Shown here: positions 16,996 through 26,483 of the stretch, piece after piece
How the letters are laid out: each line of letters opens with the position of its first letter
Numbering within the stretch: the stretch's first letter is position 1
Assembly (NCBI GenBank): GCA_017483765.1
Contig: JAFUVE010000087.1
Span: 1 to 64,000, forward strand
DNA: 64,000 nucleotides
DNA from: Bacteroidaceae bacterium
Lineage (GTDB): Bacteria; Bacteroidota; Bacteroidia; Bacteroidales; Bacteroidaceae
Direction of reading: 5' to 3'
The notes under the pieces: model-generated
What the model saw: the letters and a program-made list of their open reading frames with translations, nothing else
Databases searched by the model: none
What the model was told of the DNA's origin: nothing
Position numbers and translations under genes: made by a program

Positions 16996-18018
16996 ATGGC
17001 AAAAATCGTAACTATGGGCGAAATCATGCTTCGCCTCTCACCGGAAGGTAACTATCGTTTTGTTCAGACTGACAAGTTCAACATTATCCCGGGTGGCGGC
17101 GAGGCTAACGTGGCCATCAGCTGTGCCAACTACGGCCATGAGTCCATTTTCGTTTCTAAGCTGCCGAAGCACGAAATCGGACAAATCGCTGTCAACGCAA
17201 TGCGTAAATATGGGGTCAACACGGACTTCATCGCACGGGGTGGCGACCGTATCGGACTCTATTATGCTGAGACAGGAGCGTCTATGCGGCCCTCGAAGGT
17301 GATTTACGACAGGGCTCATTCCTCTATTGCCGAGGCTAAGCCTGAGGATTTCGATTTCGACAAGGTCTTCGAAGGGGCTGACTGGTTCCACTGGTCTGGC
17401 ATCACACCGGCCATCAGCGATGCCAGTGCGGAATGCCTCAAGCAGGCTTGTATCGCAGCTAAGAAACATGGAGTGACCATCAGTTGCGACCTCAATTTCC
17501 GTAAGAAACTCTGGACTTCGGAGAAGGCTATTTCCATCATGCGTCCGCTCATGCAGTATGTCGACGTATGTATCGGAAACGAGGAAGATGCTGAGCTCTG
17601 TCTTGGGTTCAAGCCGGATGCCGATGTGGAAGGTGGAAAGACCGACGCGGCTGGATATGAGGGCATCTTCAAGGCAATGGCCAAGGAATTCGGATTCAAG
17701 TATGTGGTCAGCACGCTCAGAGAGAGCTTCAGCGCGACGTACAACGGATGGAAGGCGCTGATATACGACGGAAAGGAATTCTATCAGTCAAAGCGTTATG
17801 ACATCAACCCTATCATCGACCGTGTGGGAGGAGGCGACTCTTTCTCTGGTGGACTCATTCATGGATTGCTCACAAAGCCTACACAGGGTGAGGCACTCGA
17901 GTTTGCCGTGGCTGCCTCTGCTCTTAAGCACACCATCCCGGGCGACTTCAACCTTGTCAGCATCGAAGAAGTTGAGTCTCTCGCAGGCGGAAATGCCAGC
18001 GGACGCGTACAGAGATAA
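16996..18018 (+). CDS. kdgK: 2-dehydro-3-deoxygluconate kinase (PfkB family)
   Basis: A 340-residue PfkB-fold sugar kinase that phosphorylates 2-keto-3-deoxygluconate to KDPG in uronate catabolism. Visible signatures: N-terminal PGGGEANVA substrate loop, SCDLNFRKKLW, and the C-terminal DRVGGGDSFSGGL anion hole with the catalytic Asp (GGGD in place of the commoner GAGD). The KDPG aldolase gene downstream supports KDG over fructose or ribose as substrate. Expressed from the promoter facing the LacI-type gene. Confidence 0.9.
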   Translation: MAKIVTMGEIMLRLSPEGNYRFVQTDKFNIIPGGGEANVAISCANYGHESIFVSKLPKHEIGQIAVNAMRKYGVNTDFIARGGDRIGLYYAETGASMRPSKVIYDRAHSSIAEAKPEDFDFDKVFEGADWFHWSGITPAISDASAECLKQACIAAKKHGVTISCDLNFRKKLWTSEKAISIMRPLMQYVDVCIGNEEDAELCLGFKPDADVEGGKTDAAGYEGIFKAMAKEFGFKYVVSTLRESFSATYNGWKALIYDGKEFYQSKRYDINPIIDRVGGGDSFSGGLIHGLLTKPTQGEALEFAVAASALKHTIPGDFNLVSIEEVESLAGGNASGRVQR

Positions 18019-18299
18019 CTGAAAACTGGAAACTGAAAACTGAAAACAAAATTACTGAAAACTGAAAACTGGAAACTGAAAACTGGTAACTGGAAACTGA
18101 AAACTGGTAACAAAATTACTGGTAACTGAAAACTGGTAACTGAAAACTGGTAACTGGAAACTGAAAACTAGTAACAAAATTACTGGTAACTGAAAACTGA
18201 AAACTGGTAACAAAATTACTGAAAACTGGTAACTGAAAACTGAAAACTGGTAACAAAATTACTGGAAACTGAAAACTGGTAACTGAAAACTGAAAATAA
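18018..18299. repeat. Low-complexity CTGAAAACTG/CTGGTAACTG tract between kdgK and eda
   Basis: About 280 bases built from short units such as ACTGAAA, ACTGGAA and ACTGGTA, with larger blocks ending in CAAAATTACTG repeated at least five times. It fills the whole spacer between kdgK and eda and ends at the eda start. Open frames crossing it are artefacts. It lies within a probable operon, so it would be transcribed. Confidence 0.9.
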
Positions 18300-18301
18300 A
18301 T

Positions 18302-18973
18302 ATGGCAAAATTCGATAAACTGGCCGTTATGGCCAAAATCGGTGAGACTGGCATGGTGCCGGTGTTCTATCACAAGGATCCCGAAGTGGCTAAGCAGGTG
18401 ATTAAGGCATGCTACGAAGGTGGTGTCCGTGCATTTGAGTTTACCAACCGTGGCGACTTCGCTCATGAGGTATTTGCTGAGTGTGTGAAGTTTGCGGAGA
18501 AAGAATGTCCGGAGCTGGCACTCGGAGTTGGTTCTGTAGTAGATGCGCCTACTGCTGCGCTCTATATACAGCTTGGCGCATGCTTCATCGTCGGACCGCT
18601 CTTCAATCCCGATATCGCTCCGGTGTGCAACCGCCGTCTTGTTCCTTACTGCCCGGGCTGTGGCTCTGTCAGTGAGGTAGGAAAGGCGCAGGAAATGGGA
18701 TGCGACCTCACGAAGGTGTTCCCGGGTGATGTTTACGGACCGGCATTCGTCAAAGGACTCAAGGCACCTATGCCTTGGTCGAAGATCATGGTCACTGGTG
18801 GCGTGGCTCCTACGAAGGAGAACCTCACGGCATGGATCAAGGCTGGGGTCTACTGCGTCGGTATGGGTAGCAAGCTCTTCCCTGGCGACAAGGTGAAAGC
18901 TCAGGACTGGCAGTATGTCACTGACATGTGCAAGGAGGCACTCGGATATATCCAAGAGGCACGTAACGCTTAA
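18302..18973 (+). CDS. eda: KDPG/KHG aldolase
   Basis: A 223-residue class I aldolase that splits 2-keto-3-deoxy-6-phosphogluconate to pyruvate and glyceraldehyde 3-phosphate. The Glu of [11 protein letters not shown] corresponds to the catalytic Glu, and the Lys of DLTKVFPGD to the Schiff-base Lys (KxFP). Phosphate-binding VTGGVAP follows. It completes the pathway started by kdgK, and a terminator closes the unit. Length and motifs are typical of Bacteroidetes members. Confidence 0.93.
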   Translation: MAKFDKLAVMAKIGETGMVPVFYHKDPEVAKQVIKACYEGGVRAFEFTNRGDFAHEVFAECVKFAEKECPELALGVGSVVDAPTAALYIQLGACFIVGPLFNPDIAPVCNRRLVPYCPGCGSVSEVGKAQEMGCDLTKVFPGDVYGPAFVKGLKAPMPWSKIMVTGGVAPTKENLTAWIKAGVYCVGMGSKLFPGDKVKAQDWQYVTDMCKEALGYIQEARNA

Positions 18974-18991
18974 GGTTTTCTTCCTATATGC

Positions 18992-19018
18992 AGGAGCGGG
19001 TATGTGATATCCGCTCCT
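18992..19018 (+). terminator. Terminator after eda
   Basis: AGGAGCGG pairs with CCGCTCCT, the stem continuing into GTAT/ATAT around a 3-base loop. It is followed by a run of more than eight T. Confidence 0.9.
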
Positions 19019-19110
19019 TTTTTTTGATTCTCTTTCGTTGCGTTACCTTACTTTTGGTGTTTGGTTTGAAGGTTTTCCTGCTTTCATCGCCTCTTCTCCG
19101 TTTTTTTTCG

Positions 19111-19118
19111 TAACTTTG
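19111..19118 (+). promoter_or_regulatory. Promoter -7 box for the ACT/PFL unit
   Basis: TAACTTTG in the recurring context TTTTTTTTCGTAACTTTGCA, 16 bases before the ACT-protein start codon. The leader would be very short. Confidence 0.65.
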
Positions 19119-19134
19119 CAGAAAAATTGAAATT

Positions 19135-19413
19135 ATGAACAATCAGCGTGCTATCATCACAGTAGTGGGAAAAGACACTATCGGCATCATTGCAAAAGTC
19201 TGTACCTATCTGGCAGACAGCGGCATCAATATCCTCGACATTTCACAGACCATCGTGCAGGACTTCTTCAACATGATGATGATTGTGGATTTCTCTAAGA
19301 CGGATAAGGAGTTCGACCAGATTGCCGACGAACTTGACGTTGTCGGTGCCAATACAGGCGTGCAAATCAAATGCCAGCTTGAGGACATCTTCGACAAGAT
19401 GCACAGAATTTAA
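19135..19413 (+). CDS. ACT-domain protein (UPF0237 family)
   Basis: A 92-residue protein that is a single ACT domain with a short tail: AIITVVGKDTIGIIAKVCTYLADS at residues 5-28 is the ligand-binding strand-helix unit, and the second half begins MMMIVDFS. It is almost always paired with the PFL-family gene that follows here, suggesting they act together. The molecular role is not established; small-molecule (amino-acid) sensing is an inference from the fold. Confidence 0.88.
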   Translation: MNNQRAIITVVGKDTIGIIAKVCTYLADSGINILDISQTIVQDFFNMMMIVDFSKTDKEFDQIADELDVVGANTGVQIKCQLEDIFDKMHRI

Positions 19414-19439
19414 GGTACCATCACTTTCTCGCCTTATAT

Positions 19440-19505
19440 TCTGCTCCCCCTTTTACTCCCCCTTTTACTCCCATTTTTACTTCCCCTTTTACTCCCATTT
19501 CTAAA
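19440..19505. repeat. CTCCCCCTTTTA tandem tract in the PFL gene leader
   Basis: Five imperfect copies of a 12-base unit (CTCCCCCTTTTA, CTCCCATTTTTA and similar) end just before the ATG at 19510. They separate the two genes of this pair. This is another of the leader repeats that differ at each locus. Confidence 0.85.
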
Positions 19506-19509
19506 AAAA

Positions 19510-20883
19510 ATGATCAATATCAGCGAAGTGATGGAGACAAACAAGATGATCGAACGTGAGCATCTTGACGTCCGGACCATCACGATGGGCATCAGCCTGT
19601 TAGACTGTGCGGATGCCGACCTCAATGAGTGTTGCAGGAAAATCCACGATAAAATCTATCGACTTGCCAATAATCTTGTACATACAGGAGACGAAATCGC
19701 CCGGCAGTTCGGCATTCCAATCGTCAACAAACGAATCAGTATCACCCCTGTGTCTATTGTCGGAAGCTCTTGCTGCAAGTCTTCCGACGACTATGTGACC
19801 ATCTGTCAGACGCTCGACCAGGTGGCTCAGGAGGTTGGTGTCAATTTCATTGGCGGATTCAGTGCCATTGTCTCGAAAGGCATGACCCGAAACGACGAGA
19901 TGCTCATACGGGCCATACCGAAAGCGCTGGCCCGGACGGAGAGAATCTGTGCGTCTGTCGTAGTAGGGTCCACAAAGACGGGTATCAACATGGATGCGGT
20001 AAGCCTCATGGGCGAGGTCATCAAGGCCACGGCGCGTGAGACCAGCGACCGTGACTCCCTGGGATGTGCCAAGCTTGTCGTGCTGTGCAACGCGCCAGAC
20101 GATAACCCGTTTATGGCAGGAGCATTCCACGGAGTGAGCGAGGCTGATGCGGTCATCAATGTTGGTGTCAGTGGGCCGGGAGTGGTCAAACATGCGCTCC
20201 AGCAGATGGATGAGCGGGGACTGGCCAATTTCGAGACCCTATGCGAGACCATCAAACGGACGGCATTCAAAATCACGAGGGTGGGACAGCTGGTGGCACA
20301 GGAGGCCGCAAAAAGGCTACATGTCCCATTCGGCATTATTGACCTTTCCCTTGCGCCGACACCTGCTATCGGCGACAGCGTGGCCGACATACTCAAATGC
20401 ATTGGAGTCGAGCAGCCCGGAGCGCCTGGAACTACGGCCGCACTTGCGTTGCTCAACGACCAGGTGAAGAAGGGTGGGGTGATGGCGTCAAGCTATGTGG
20501 GAGGACTCAGCGGCGCATTTATCCCTGTCAGCGAGGATCAGGGGATGATCGACGCGGTGGAGGCAGGAGCGTTGACCATCGAAAAACTCGAGGCCATGAC
20601 CTGTGTCTGCTCCGTGGGACTCGACATGATTGCCATTCCTGGAAACACCTCGGCCCACACAATAGCCGGAATCATTGCAGACGAGAGTGCCATCGGTATG
20701 GTCAACCAGAAAACAACCGCTGTCAGAGTCATTCCGGTCGTCGGAAAGAGCGTGGGTGACACCGTGGAGTTCGGCGGACTGCTCGGACATGCTCCTGTCA
20801 TGGCTGTCAATCCCTTTGCTTGCAGTCGATTCGTTTCGAGGACAGGACGTATTCCAGCACCCATACATTCGTTCAAAAACTGA
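19510..20883 (+). CDS. PFL-family protein (DUF711/UPF0210)
   Basis: A 457-residue member of the DUF711 family, which is structurally related to glycyl-radical enzymes but lacks demonstrated activity. Conserved segments visible include [53 protein letters not shown] and the C-terminal [19 protein letters not shown]. It is cytoplasmic and paired with the ACT protein upstream. The likely start is ATG 19510 after the C/T-rich repeat; later Met codons at 19540 and 19555 are possible. Confidence 0.88.
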   Translation: MINISEVMETNKMIEREHLDVRTITMGISLLDCADADLNECCRKIHDKIYRLANNLVHTGDEIARQFGIPIVNKRISITPVSIVGSSCCKSSDDYVTICQTLDQVAQEVGVNFIGGFSAIVSKGMTRNDEMLIRAIPKALARTERICASVVVGSTKTGINMDAVSLMGEVIKATARETSDRDSLGCAKLVVLCNAPDDNPFMAGAFHGVSEADAVINVGVSGPGVVKHALQQMDERGLANFETLCETIKRTAFKITRVGQLVAQEAAKRLHVPFGIIDLSLAPTPAIGDSVADILKCIGVEQPGAPGTTAALALLNDQVKKGGVMASSYVGGLSGAFIPVSEDQGMIDAVEAGALTIEKLEAMTCVCSVGLDMIAIPGNTSAHTIAGIIADESAIGMVNQKTTAVRVIPVVGKSVGDTVEFGGLLGHAPVMAVNPFACSRFVSRTGRIPAPIHSFKN

Positions 20884-20954
20884 CTTTTTACACGGTCAGA
20901 AAACTTTTTCAGCAAAATTATTACCACTTATTTACGTATTTCCTTTTTTTTTCG

Positions 20955-20962
20955 TAATTTTG
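20955..20962 (+). promoter_or_regulatory. Promoter -7 box for the lpx operon
   Basis: TAATTTTG followed by C in the context TTTTTTTTTCGTAATTTTGCA, 31 bases before lpxD. Confidence 0.65.
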
Positions 20963-20992
20963 CATTTTGAATGTAAATTGTAAACGGAATAG

Positions 20993-22048
20993 ATGGTTTT
21001 CACAGCAGAACAAATTGCCTCTTTTACGGGAGGCGTCGTTGAAGGAGACAAAAACGCGGCTATATCCACCTTTGCCAAGATTGAGGAGGGAAAAGCGGGG
21101 GCATTGTCTTTCCTCGCCAATCCTCAGTATGAGAAATATCTTTATGAGACAGAGTCATCCATTGTCTTGGTGAATAAGGACTTCAATCCCAGTCAGCCTG
21201 TCAAGGCCACATTGGTCAGGGTGGACAATGCATACGAGTCTGTGGCACAGCTGTTGCAGCTCTATGAGTCTATGAACGAACGAACTCCGGGAATCAGCAG
21301 CCTGGCATATGTCGACAAGACAGCGAAAATCGGTGAGGACTGCTATGTCGCACCATTCGCTTATATCGGACCGAATGTCACCATCGGAACTGGATGCGAC
21401 ATTCATCCCCATGTTGTCATCCAGCAGGATGCCGTCGTTGGAGAGGACACCATTCTCTATCCGCACGTCACGATATACAAGAAATGCAAAGTGGGCAGCC
21501 ATTGCATCATTCATGCCGGGACTGTCATCGGTGCGGACGGATTTGGATTTGCACCTACTCCTCAGGGATACGACAAGATCCCGCAGATTGGAATCGCAGA
21601 GATCAGCGACCATGTGGAAATCGGAGCCAATACTTGTGTCGACCGCTCAACGCTGGGGGCTACGAGGGTAAAAAAAGGAGTGAAACTCGACAACCTCGTT
21701 CAGATTGCCCATAACGTGGAGATTGGAGAGAACACGGTCATCTCATCGCAGGCCGGCGTAGCCGGAAGTGCGAAAGTGGGGAAGTGGTGTATGCTGGGAG
21801 GACAGGTCGGCGTGTCAGGACATATCGTTATCGGCGATAAAACTCATGTCGGTGCCCAGTCCGGCATTCCTGGGGGCAACCTTGCCAGAAAGGGCGGGGC
21901 GACACTGATGGGATATCCGGCTGTCGACCACAAACTCTTTGCAAGGCAAATGGCGGCGCTCAAAAGCCTGCCAGACATGATGATGCAGCTTGAGGCAATG
22001 AAAAAGGAAATTCAGGAACTCAGGCAGCAGGTCAACAAGCTGCCCTGA
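20993..22048 (+). CDS. lpxD: UDP-3-O-acylglucosamine N-acyltransferase LpxD
   Basis: A 351-residue enzyme catalysing the third lipid A step, N-acylation of UDP-3-O-acylglucosamine. The N-terminal uridine-binding domain (about residues 1-100) precedes a left-handed beta helix built from hexapeptide repeats (about 100-300), with the catalytic His in [12 protein letters not shown]. The C-terminal helix ([19 protein letters not shown]) completes the trimer. The first gene of lpxD, lpxC-fabZ, lpxA. Confidence 0.95.
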   Translation: MVFTAEQIASFTGGVVEGDKNAAISTFAKIEEGKAGALSFLANPQYEKYLYETESSIVLVNKDFNPSQPVKATLVRVDNAYESVAQLLQLYESMNERTPGISSLAYVDKTAKIGEDCYVAPFAYIGPNVTIGTGCDIHPHVVIQQDAVVGEDTILYPHVTIYKKCKVGSHCIIHAGTVIGADGFGFAPTPQGYDKIPQIGIAEISDHVEIGANTCVDRSTLGATRVKKGVKLDNLVQIAHNVEIGENTVISSQAGVAGSAKVGKWCMLGGQVGVSGHIVIGDKTHVGAQSGIPGGNLARKGGATLMGYPAVDHKLFARQMAALKSLPDMMMQLEAMKKEIQELRQQVNKLP

Positions 22049-22098
22049 ATAACGCTCCCCCTCTCTAAACTCTAAACACTAAACTCTCAACTCTCAAT

Positions 22099-23484
22099 AT
22101 GCAAAAGCAAATCACCCTGAAAGCACCTTTCAGTGTTCAAGGAAAAGGATTACACACCGGACAGTTTATCAATGCCGTATTTCTGCCGGCTGAGGAGAAC
22201 TATGGATATAAGATTCAGCGGGTAGATATCGAAGGACAGCCTGTCATTGAATGTTCTGCTGATTTTGTAGGCGACACACAGCGCGGAACGGTCCTCGTCA
22301 AGGACGACGTGAAAGTCAGCACCATCGAGCATGCCATGGCGGCTCTCTATGCCATGGGCATCGACAACTGCCTTATCCAGCTCGACGGCCCAGAGATGCC
22401 TATTCTCGACGGATCGGCAGCCGTGTTCGTACAGAAAATACAGGAAACGGGACTGCAGGAGCAGAAAGCCGACCGACAGTTCTACATTGTGAAGAAAAAG
22501 ATTGAAATCAAGGGTGACAACGGAGAACATATCATCATCGTGCCTGACGACGATTTCTACGTCAACATCATGATTGAGTTCAACTCCAAGATACTGGCCA
22601 GCCAGTTCGCCACACTCAACAGTCTCAGTGAGTTCCCTGAGGAAATCGCATCGGCAAGGACGTTTGTATTCGTCAGGGAGATTGAGCCTCTGCTCAACCT
22701 GGGACTTATCAAGGGAGGCGACCTCGACAACGCCATCGTCATCTATGAGAACGAACTGTCTCAGGAGCGCTACGACGAGTTGGCCGACACAATCGGCATC
22801 CCGCATAAGGACGCCAAGCAGCTGGGCTATATCAACAACAAGCCGCTTACTTGGCCCAACGAGACTGCCCGTCACAAACTACTCGACATCATTGGCGACC
22901 TCGCGCTGGTGGGACGCCGAATCAAGGGACGTGTCATCGCAACAAAGCCTGGACATTCCATCAATAATAAGTTCGCAAGGCTGCTTAAGAAGGACATTCG
23001 CAAGCACGACCAGCAATGCCCGCCTTACGACCCCAACCAGGAACCGGTTCTGGATGTCAACCGCATCCGCGAATTACTTCCGCACCGATATCCTATGCAG
23101 CTTGTCGACAAAATCATATCCATCGACGAGAACTGCATCGTGGGAGTGAAGAACGTTACGATAAACGAGCCTTTCTTCACAGGTCATTTCCCTCAGGAGC
23201 CGGTCATGCCAGGAGTTCTGCTCGTGGAGGCCATGGCTCAGGCCGGAGGACTGCTCGTGCTCAACACTCTTGACGAGCCTGAGAAGTGGTCGTCTTACTT
23301 CATTAAGATCGACAACGTGAAATTCCGCAAGAAAGTGGTGCCGGGCGACACACTTATTTTCAAAGTACGCCTGCTGGCTCCCGTCAAGCGCGGTATCTCC
23401 TCTATGAAGGGGCTTATGTTCGTCGGCGACACGCTCGTGGGCGAGGCTGAATTCACTGCCCAGATTGTCAAGAACAAAGAATAA
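22099..23484 (+). CDS. lpxC-fabZ: LpxC-FabZ fusion: UDP-3-O-acyl-GlcNAc deacetylase / hydroxyacyl-ACP dehydratase
   Basis: A 461-residue bifunctional protein. Residues about 1-300 are LpxC, the zinc deacetylase that commits to lipid A, with STIEHAMAAL and the HKLLDIIGDLAL and GHSINNKFA His motifs. Residues about 315-461 are FabZ (HRYPMQLVDKI, then GHFPQEPVMPGVLLVEAMAQ with catalytic His and Glu), the fatty-acid-elongation dehydratase. The fusion is the normal Bacteroidetes arrangement and links lipid A to fatty acid synthesis. A leader of AAACTCT-type repeats precedes the ATG. Confidence 0.96.
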   Translation: MQKQITLKAPFSVQGKGLHTGQFINAVFLPAEENYGYKIQRVDIEGQPVIECSADFVGDTQRGTVLVKDDVKVSTIEHAMAALYAMGIDNCLIQLDGPEMPILDGSAAVFVQKIQETGLQEQKADRQFYIVKKKIEIKGDNGEHIIIVPDDDFYVNIMIEFNSKILASQFATLNSLSEFPEEIASARTFVFVREIEPLLNLGLIKGGDLDNAIVIYENELSQERYDELADTIGIPHKDAKQLGYINNKPLTWPNETARHKLLDIIGDLALVGRRIKGRVIATKPGHSINNKFARLLKKDIRKHDQQCPPYDPNQEPVLDVNRIRELLPHRYPMQLVDKIISIDENCIVGVKNVTINEPFFTGHFPQEPVMPGVLLVEAMAQAGGLLVLNTLDEPEKWSSYFIKIDNVKFRKKVVPGDTLIFKVRLLAPVKRGISSMKGLMFVGDTLVGEAEFTAQIVKNKE

Positions 23485-23583
23485 AACAGAGGCTCTTGAA
23501 CCTCTGGTAATTCTTGTTTCTCTGGAAAATATCGCTCCTATGGCTCCTCTAAACTCAAAAACTCTCAATCCCCAACAACAAAT

Positions 23584-24357
23584 ATGGCAAAAATCAGTCC
23601 GTTAGCATTTATCGACCCAACCGCAAAGATTGGTGAAAACTGCGAAATCGGCCCGTTCTGCTTCATCGACAAGAACGTGGAAATCGGTGACAACAACGTA
23701 CTCATGAACAGCGTGACACTCCTGGAGGGTACGCGCATGGGCAATGAGAATATCATACATCCGGGCGCAGTGATCGGAGGCATCCCACAGGATCTTAAGT
23801 TCAAGGGGGAGGAAAGCCTCGCCATCATCGGCGACCGAAATAAAATCCGTGAGAACGTCACAATCAACCGCGGTACAGCTTCGAAAGGAAAGACCGTGGT
23901 CGGAAGCAACAACCTCATCATGGAAAATGCCCATATCGCTCACGACTGTGTGTTCGGAAGCGGCATCATCATGGGTAATTCCACGAAGCTGGCCGGTGAG
24001 GTCATCATTGACGACTATGCCATCATCAGCGCCGTCGTACTTGTCCATCAGTTCTGCCGTATCGGAGGATACACGATGGTACAGGGAGGAAGCAGAACCA
24101 GCAAGGACGTTCCTCCGTTCATCATCGGTGGTAAGGAACCTATCGCCTACTGCGGACTGAACATCGTGGGATTACGCCGTAGACAGTTCCCAAGGGATGT
24201 GATCGAGAACATCCATGACGCCTACCGTCTCATCTACAACAGCAACCTCACAATCAAGGAGGCTATCGACCAGATTAAGTTCGGTATTCCGATGTGCGAG
24301 GAGGTGCAGTACATTATCGACTTTGTCTCCAAGTCCGAGCGCGGAATCATCAGATAA
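23584..24357 (+). CDS. lpxA: Acyl-ACP--UDP-GlcNAc O-acyltransferase LpxA
   Basis: A 257-residue first enzyme of lipid A synthesis. Hexapeptide repeats form a left-handed beta helix (about residues 5-190), with the catalytic His in MENAHIAHDCVFG, and a helical C-terminal domain follows. Length is normal. It ends the lpx group and is separated from the next gene by 134 bases containing TTTAAAC-type repeats. Confidence 0.95.
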   Translation: MAKISPLAFIDPTAKIGENCEIGPFCFIDKNVEIGDNNVLMNSVTLLEGTRMGNENIIHPGAVIGGIPQDLKFKGEESLAIIGDRNKIRENVTINRGTASKGKTVVGSNNLIMENAHIAHDCVFGSGIIMGNSTKLAGEVIIDDYAIISAVVLVHQFCRIGGYTMVQGGSRTSKDVPPFIIGGKEPIAYCGLNIVGLRRRQFPRDVIENIHDAYRLIYNSNLTIKEAIDQIKFGIPMCEEVQYIIDFVSKSERGIIR

Positions 24358-24491
24358 TAAGTGAAAAGTGAATGGCGAAAAGTGGCACCCTCCAGTGTGG
24401 CATTTCCTTCAAAAACCGATGAACGTATCTGGTGCTGTGTGTCAGTCCGCATGCTCTTTAAACTTTAAACATTAAACTTTAAACTATAACA

Positions 24492-25037
24492 ATGATATAT
24501 CGTTTCATCATCATATCCAACGAGGTGGAGGACTTCATGCGCGAGATAAAAATCGACGCCAACGCAACATTCCTTCAGCTTCATAAGGCCATACTCGACT
24601 CCTGCGGATTCGATCAAGGCGAACTCACTTCTTTTACCATCTGCGACGAAGGATGGGAGAAAGGACAGGAAATCACTCTGGAGGAGATGGACACTTCGTC
24701 CGAGCAGGACTCCTATGTCATGGCTACCACACGCCTGTCGGAGTTTCTACTTGACGAGAAGCAACATCTCATCTACACCTTCGACCCGCTGGCCGACCGT
24801 ATGTTCTTCATGGAACTCTCACAGATTATTCCCCGTGAGCATTTGCAGGAGCCGGTGGTGTCGCGCAGTCAGGGAAATCCTCCCCGGCAGCGGATTGACT
24901 TCGATGAACTGATGAGGATGAACCCCGTCTCAGATACGGGTAGTGAAGATTTGTTCGACGACGACATGACAGCAGAGGGATTCAACGATGAGGACCTCGA
25001 AATCAGCGGACTCGACATCACCGACGGTGAATATTGA
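24492..25037 (+). CDS. pRiA4b ORF-3-like protein
   Basis: A 181-residue cytoplasmic protein. The N-terminal part (YRFIIISNEVEDFMREIKID, then FLQLHKAILDSCGFD) resembles the pRiA4b ORF-3/IS1096 TnpR fold, a family of unknown function found both on plasmids and as a conserved chromosomal gene in Bacteroidales. The C-terminal third is very acidic. Its TGA overlaps the miaA ATG by one base (TGATG), so translation is probably coupled. It is part of the lpxA-miaA run and is unlikely to be mobile. Confidence 0.7.
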   Translation: MIYRFIIISNEVEDFMREIKIDANATFLQLHKAILDSCGFDQGELTSFTICDEGWEKGQEITLEEMDTSSEQDSYVMATTRLSEFLLDEKQHLIYTFDPLADRMFFMELSQIIPREHLQEPVVSRSQGNPPRQRIDFDELMRMNPVSDTGSEDLFDDDMTAEGFNDEDLEISGLDITDGEY

Positions 25038-25942
25038 TGAAAACGCTGGTGGTCATAACTGGGCCTACGGCCGTTGGAAAGACAGAGCTTAGCCTTCATA
25101 TGGCTAAGTTCTTATTGTCACCAGTTATCTCGGCAGACTCCAGGCAGATGTACCGTCAGATGTCCATCGGGACTGCGGCGCCGACTCCTGAAGAATTGGC
25201 CCAGGCAAAACATCTCTTTGTCCATAATCTTGACTTGGAAGACTATTACAGTGCTGCCATGTACGAGACCGACGTGCTGAAAGTACTTTCTGATTTGTTT
25301 CTTAAGCAGGATTTTGCTCTGATGAGTGGAGGAAGCATGATGTACGTGGATGCCGTGTGCAACGGTATCGACGACATGCCGACGGTCGATGATGAGGTGC
25401 GGAACATGATGTGGCAGCGGCTCAACGACGAGGGACCGGAGGCCTTGCTGTCAGAACTCAGACTCGTGGATCCGGAATACTACCAAATCGCAGACTTGAA
25501 AAACACAAAACGAATCCTTCATGCTCTTGAGGTGTATTATATGACAGGAAAGCCGTTCTCTTCCTTCAGGACTGGGGTGAGAAAGCAACGTCCGTTTCGT
25601 GTCGTCAAAATCGGGCTCAACCGGGAGCGCGAGGTGCTTTTCCAACGCATCAACCGGCGTGTAGACCAGATGATGGAGCAGGGACTCATGGATGAGGCGC
25701 GACGCCTTTATCCTTATCGCCATCTTAACTCGCTCAACACCGTGGGATACAAAGAACTTTTCAATGTGATTGACGGCACCTGGCCTTTGCCCATGGCCAT
25801 AGAGCGTATCAAGAAAAACACCCGTGTCTATGCGAAAAAGCAACTCACATGGATGAAGAAGGATCCCGACATCCATTGGGTCTCACTCGACGGGATTTCC
25901 CTGGAGGAGGCGGTAGGTCGCATAAAGACAATTATTTTTTGA
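25037..25942 (+). CDS. miaA: tRNA dimethylallyltransferase MiaA
   Basis: A 301-residue enzyme that prenylates A37 of tRNAs reading UNN codons. It has a P-loop at VITGPTAVGKTELS (residues 6-19), the DSRQMYRQMSIGTA segment, SGGSMMYVDAVCNGIDDMP, and the C-terminal NTVGYKELF and NTRVYAKKQLTWMKKD motifs. ATG 25037 shares its A with the upstream stop, so coupled translation fixes the start. Its last 11 bases overlap the convergent toxin-antitoxin remnant. Confidence 0.95.
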   Translation: MKTLVVITGPTAVGKTELSLHMAKFLLSPVISADSRQMYRQMSIGTAAPTPEELAQAKHLFVHNLDLEDYYSAAMYETDVLKVLSDLFLKQDFALMSGGSMMYVDAVCNGIDDMPTVDDEVRNMMWQRLNDEGPEALLSELRLVDPEYYQIADLKNTKRILHALEVYYMTGKPFSSFRTGVRKQRPFRVVKIGLNREREVLFQRINRRVDQMMEQGLMDEARRLYPYRHLNSLNTVGYKELFNVIDGTWPLPMAIERIKKNTRVYAKKQLTWMKKDPDIHWVSLDGISLEEAVGRIKTIIF

Positions 25943-26279
25943 TGAGATCTGAAAAATCAGTTAGTTTTATAATGTCTACTGATGGAAACGGAGTGCTTTT
26001 CACAACGTCAAAATGATGGTCGTCTGTGACAATATAATGTGCATTTGCGGCTATAGCACAATCCACAAATTTATTGTTGATTAACGTTCTTATTACTACT
26101 TCTGCTAGTTTCTGCCAAAAAAATATTGTAGAATTTCAGTGATTCCTCGATGATTTCGTTTTAGAGGAGTAGTAATTATACAATACGGTTTTAAGCTCGT
26201 CAAGATCTTCTGCTGACTTTGTGTATTGAAACATTTTTAGTATGTGAATCTGTGTAGGTGTAAATACTGTTGTGTTCAT
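25932..26279 (-). pseudogene. Decayed PIN toxin-antitoxin remnant
   Basis: Reading the minus strand from ATG 26279 gives MNTTVFTPTQIHILKMF and then DLDELKTVLYNYY, the start of a common Bacteroidales antitoxin, which stops after 47 codons at 26136. Just beyond, in shifted frames, comes the C-terminal third of a COG1569-type PIN nuclease: FFWQKLAEVV, then NNKFVDCAIAANAHYIVTDDHHF, ending in SDLIKK and TAA at 25932. The middle of the antitoxin and most of the PIN domain are missing, so a deletion plus frameshifts has fused the two ends. Not functional. (The middle motif is given in two overlapping parts of the same protein.). Confidence 0.75.
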
Positions 26280-26415
26280 AAGCTAAGGTGTAATTATTTT
26301 TTTCAAATGCAAATATAAATATTGTTCTTGAATTAATCAACAGTCCTTCCTTTTATGCGTCTTTTTTAACCTTTTATGTATTTATTTCGTGTGTTGTGAA
26401 CAGTTTGGTCATAAT
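26280..26415. other. Intergenic region, no gene
   Basis: Together with the pseudogene this makes a stretch of about 540 bases between miaA and the next intact gene. This part is AT-rich, with nothing recognisable. Confidence 0.4.
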
Positions 26416-26447
26416 AGCGGCGTACCGACTGATGTCGATACGCCGCT
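26416..26447 (-). terminator. Terminator of the small acidic protein gene
   Basis: AGCGGCGTA (26416-26424) pairs perfectly with TACGCCGCT (26439-26447). It lies 36 bases beyond the stop of the 67-residue gene on the minus strand. Confidence 0.65.
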
Positions 26448-26483
26448 GATGTCTTTTGGGAAGTTTTGTCTGTGAGTAAGGAC

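Noticed and set aside
22099..23484. LpxC-FabZ fusion as a novelty
   Set aside because: This fusion is the usual state in Bacteroidetes.
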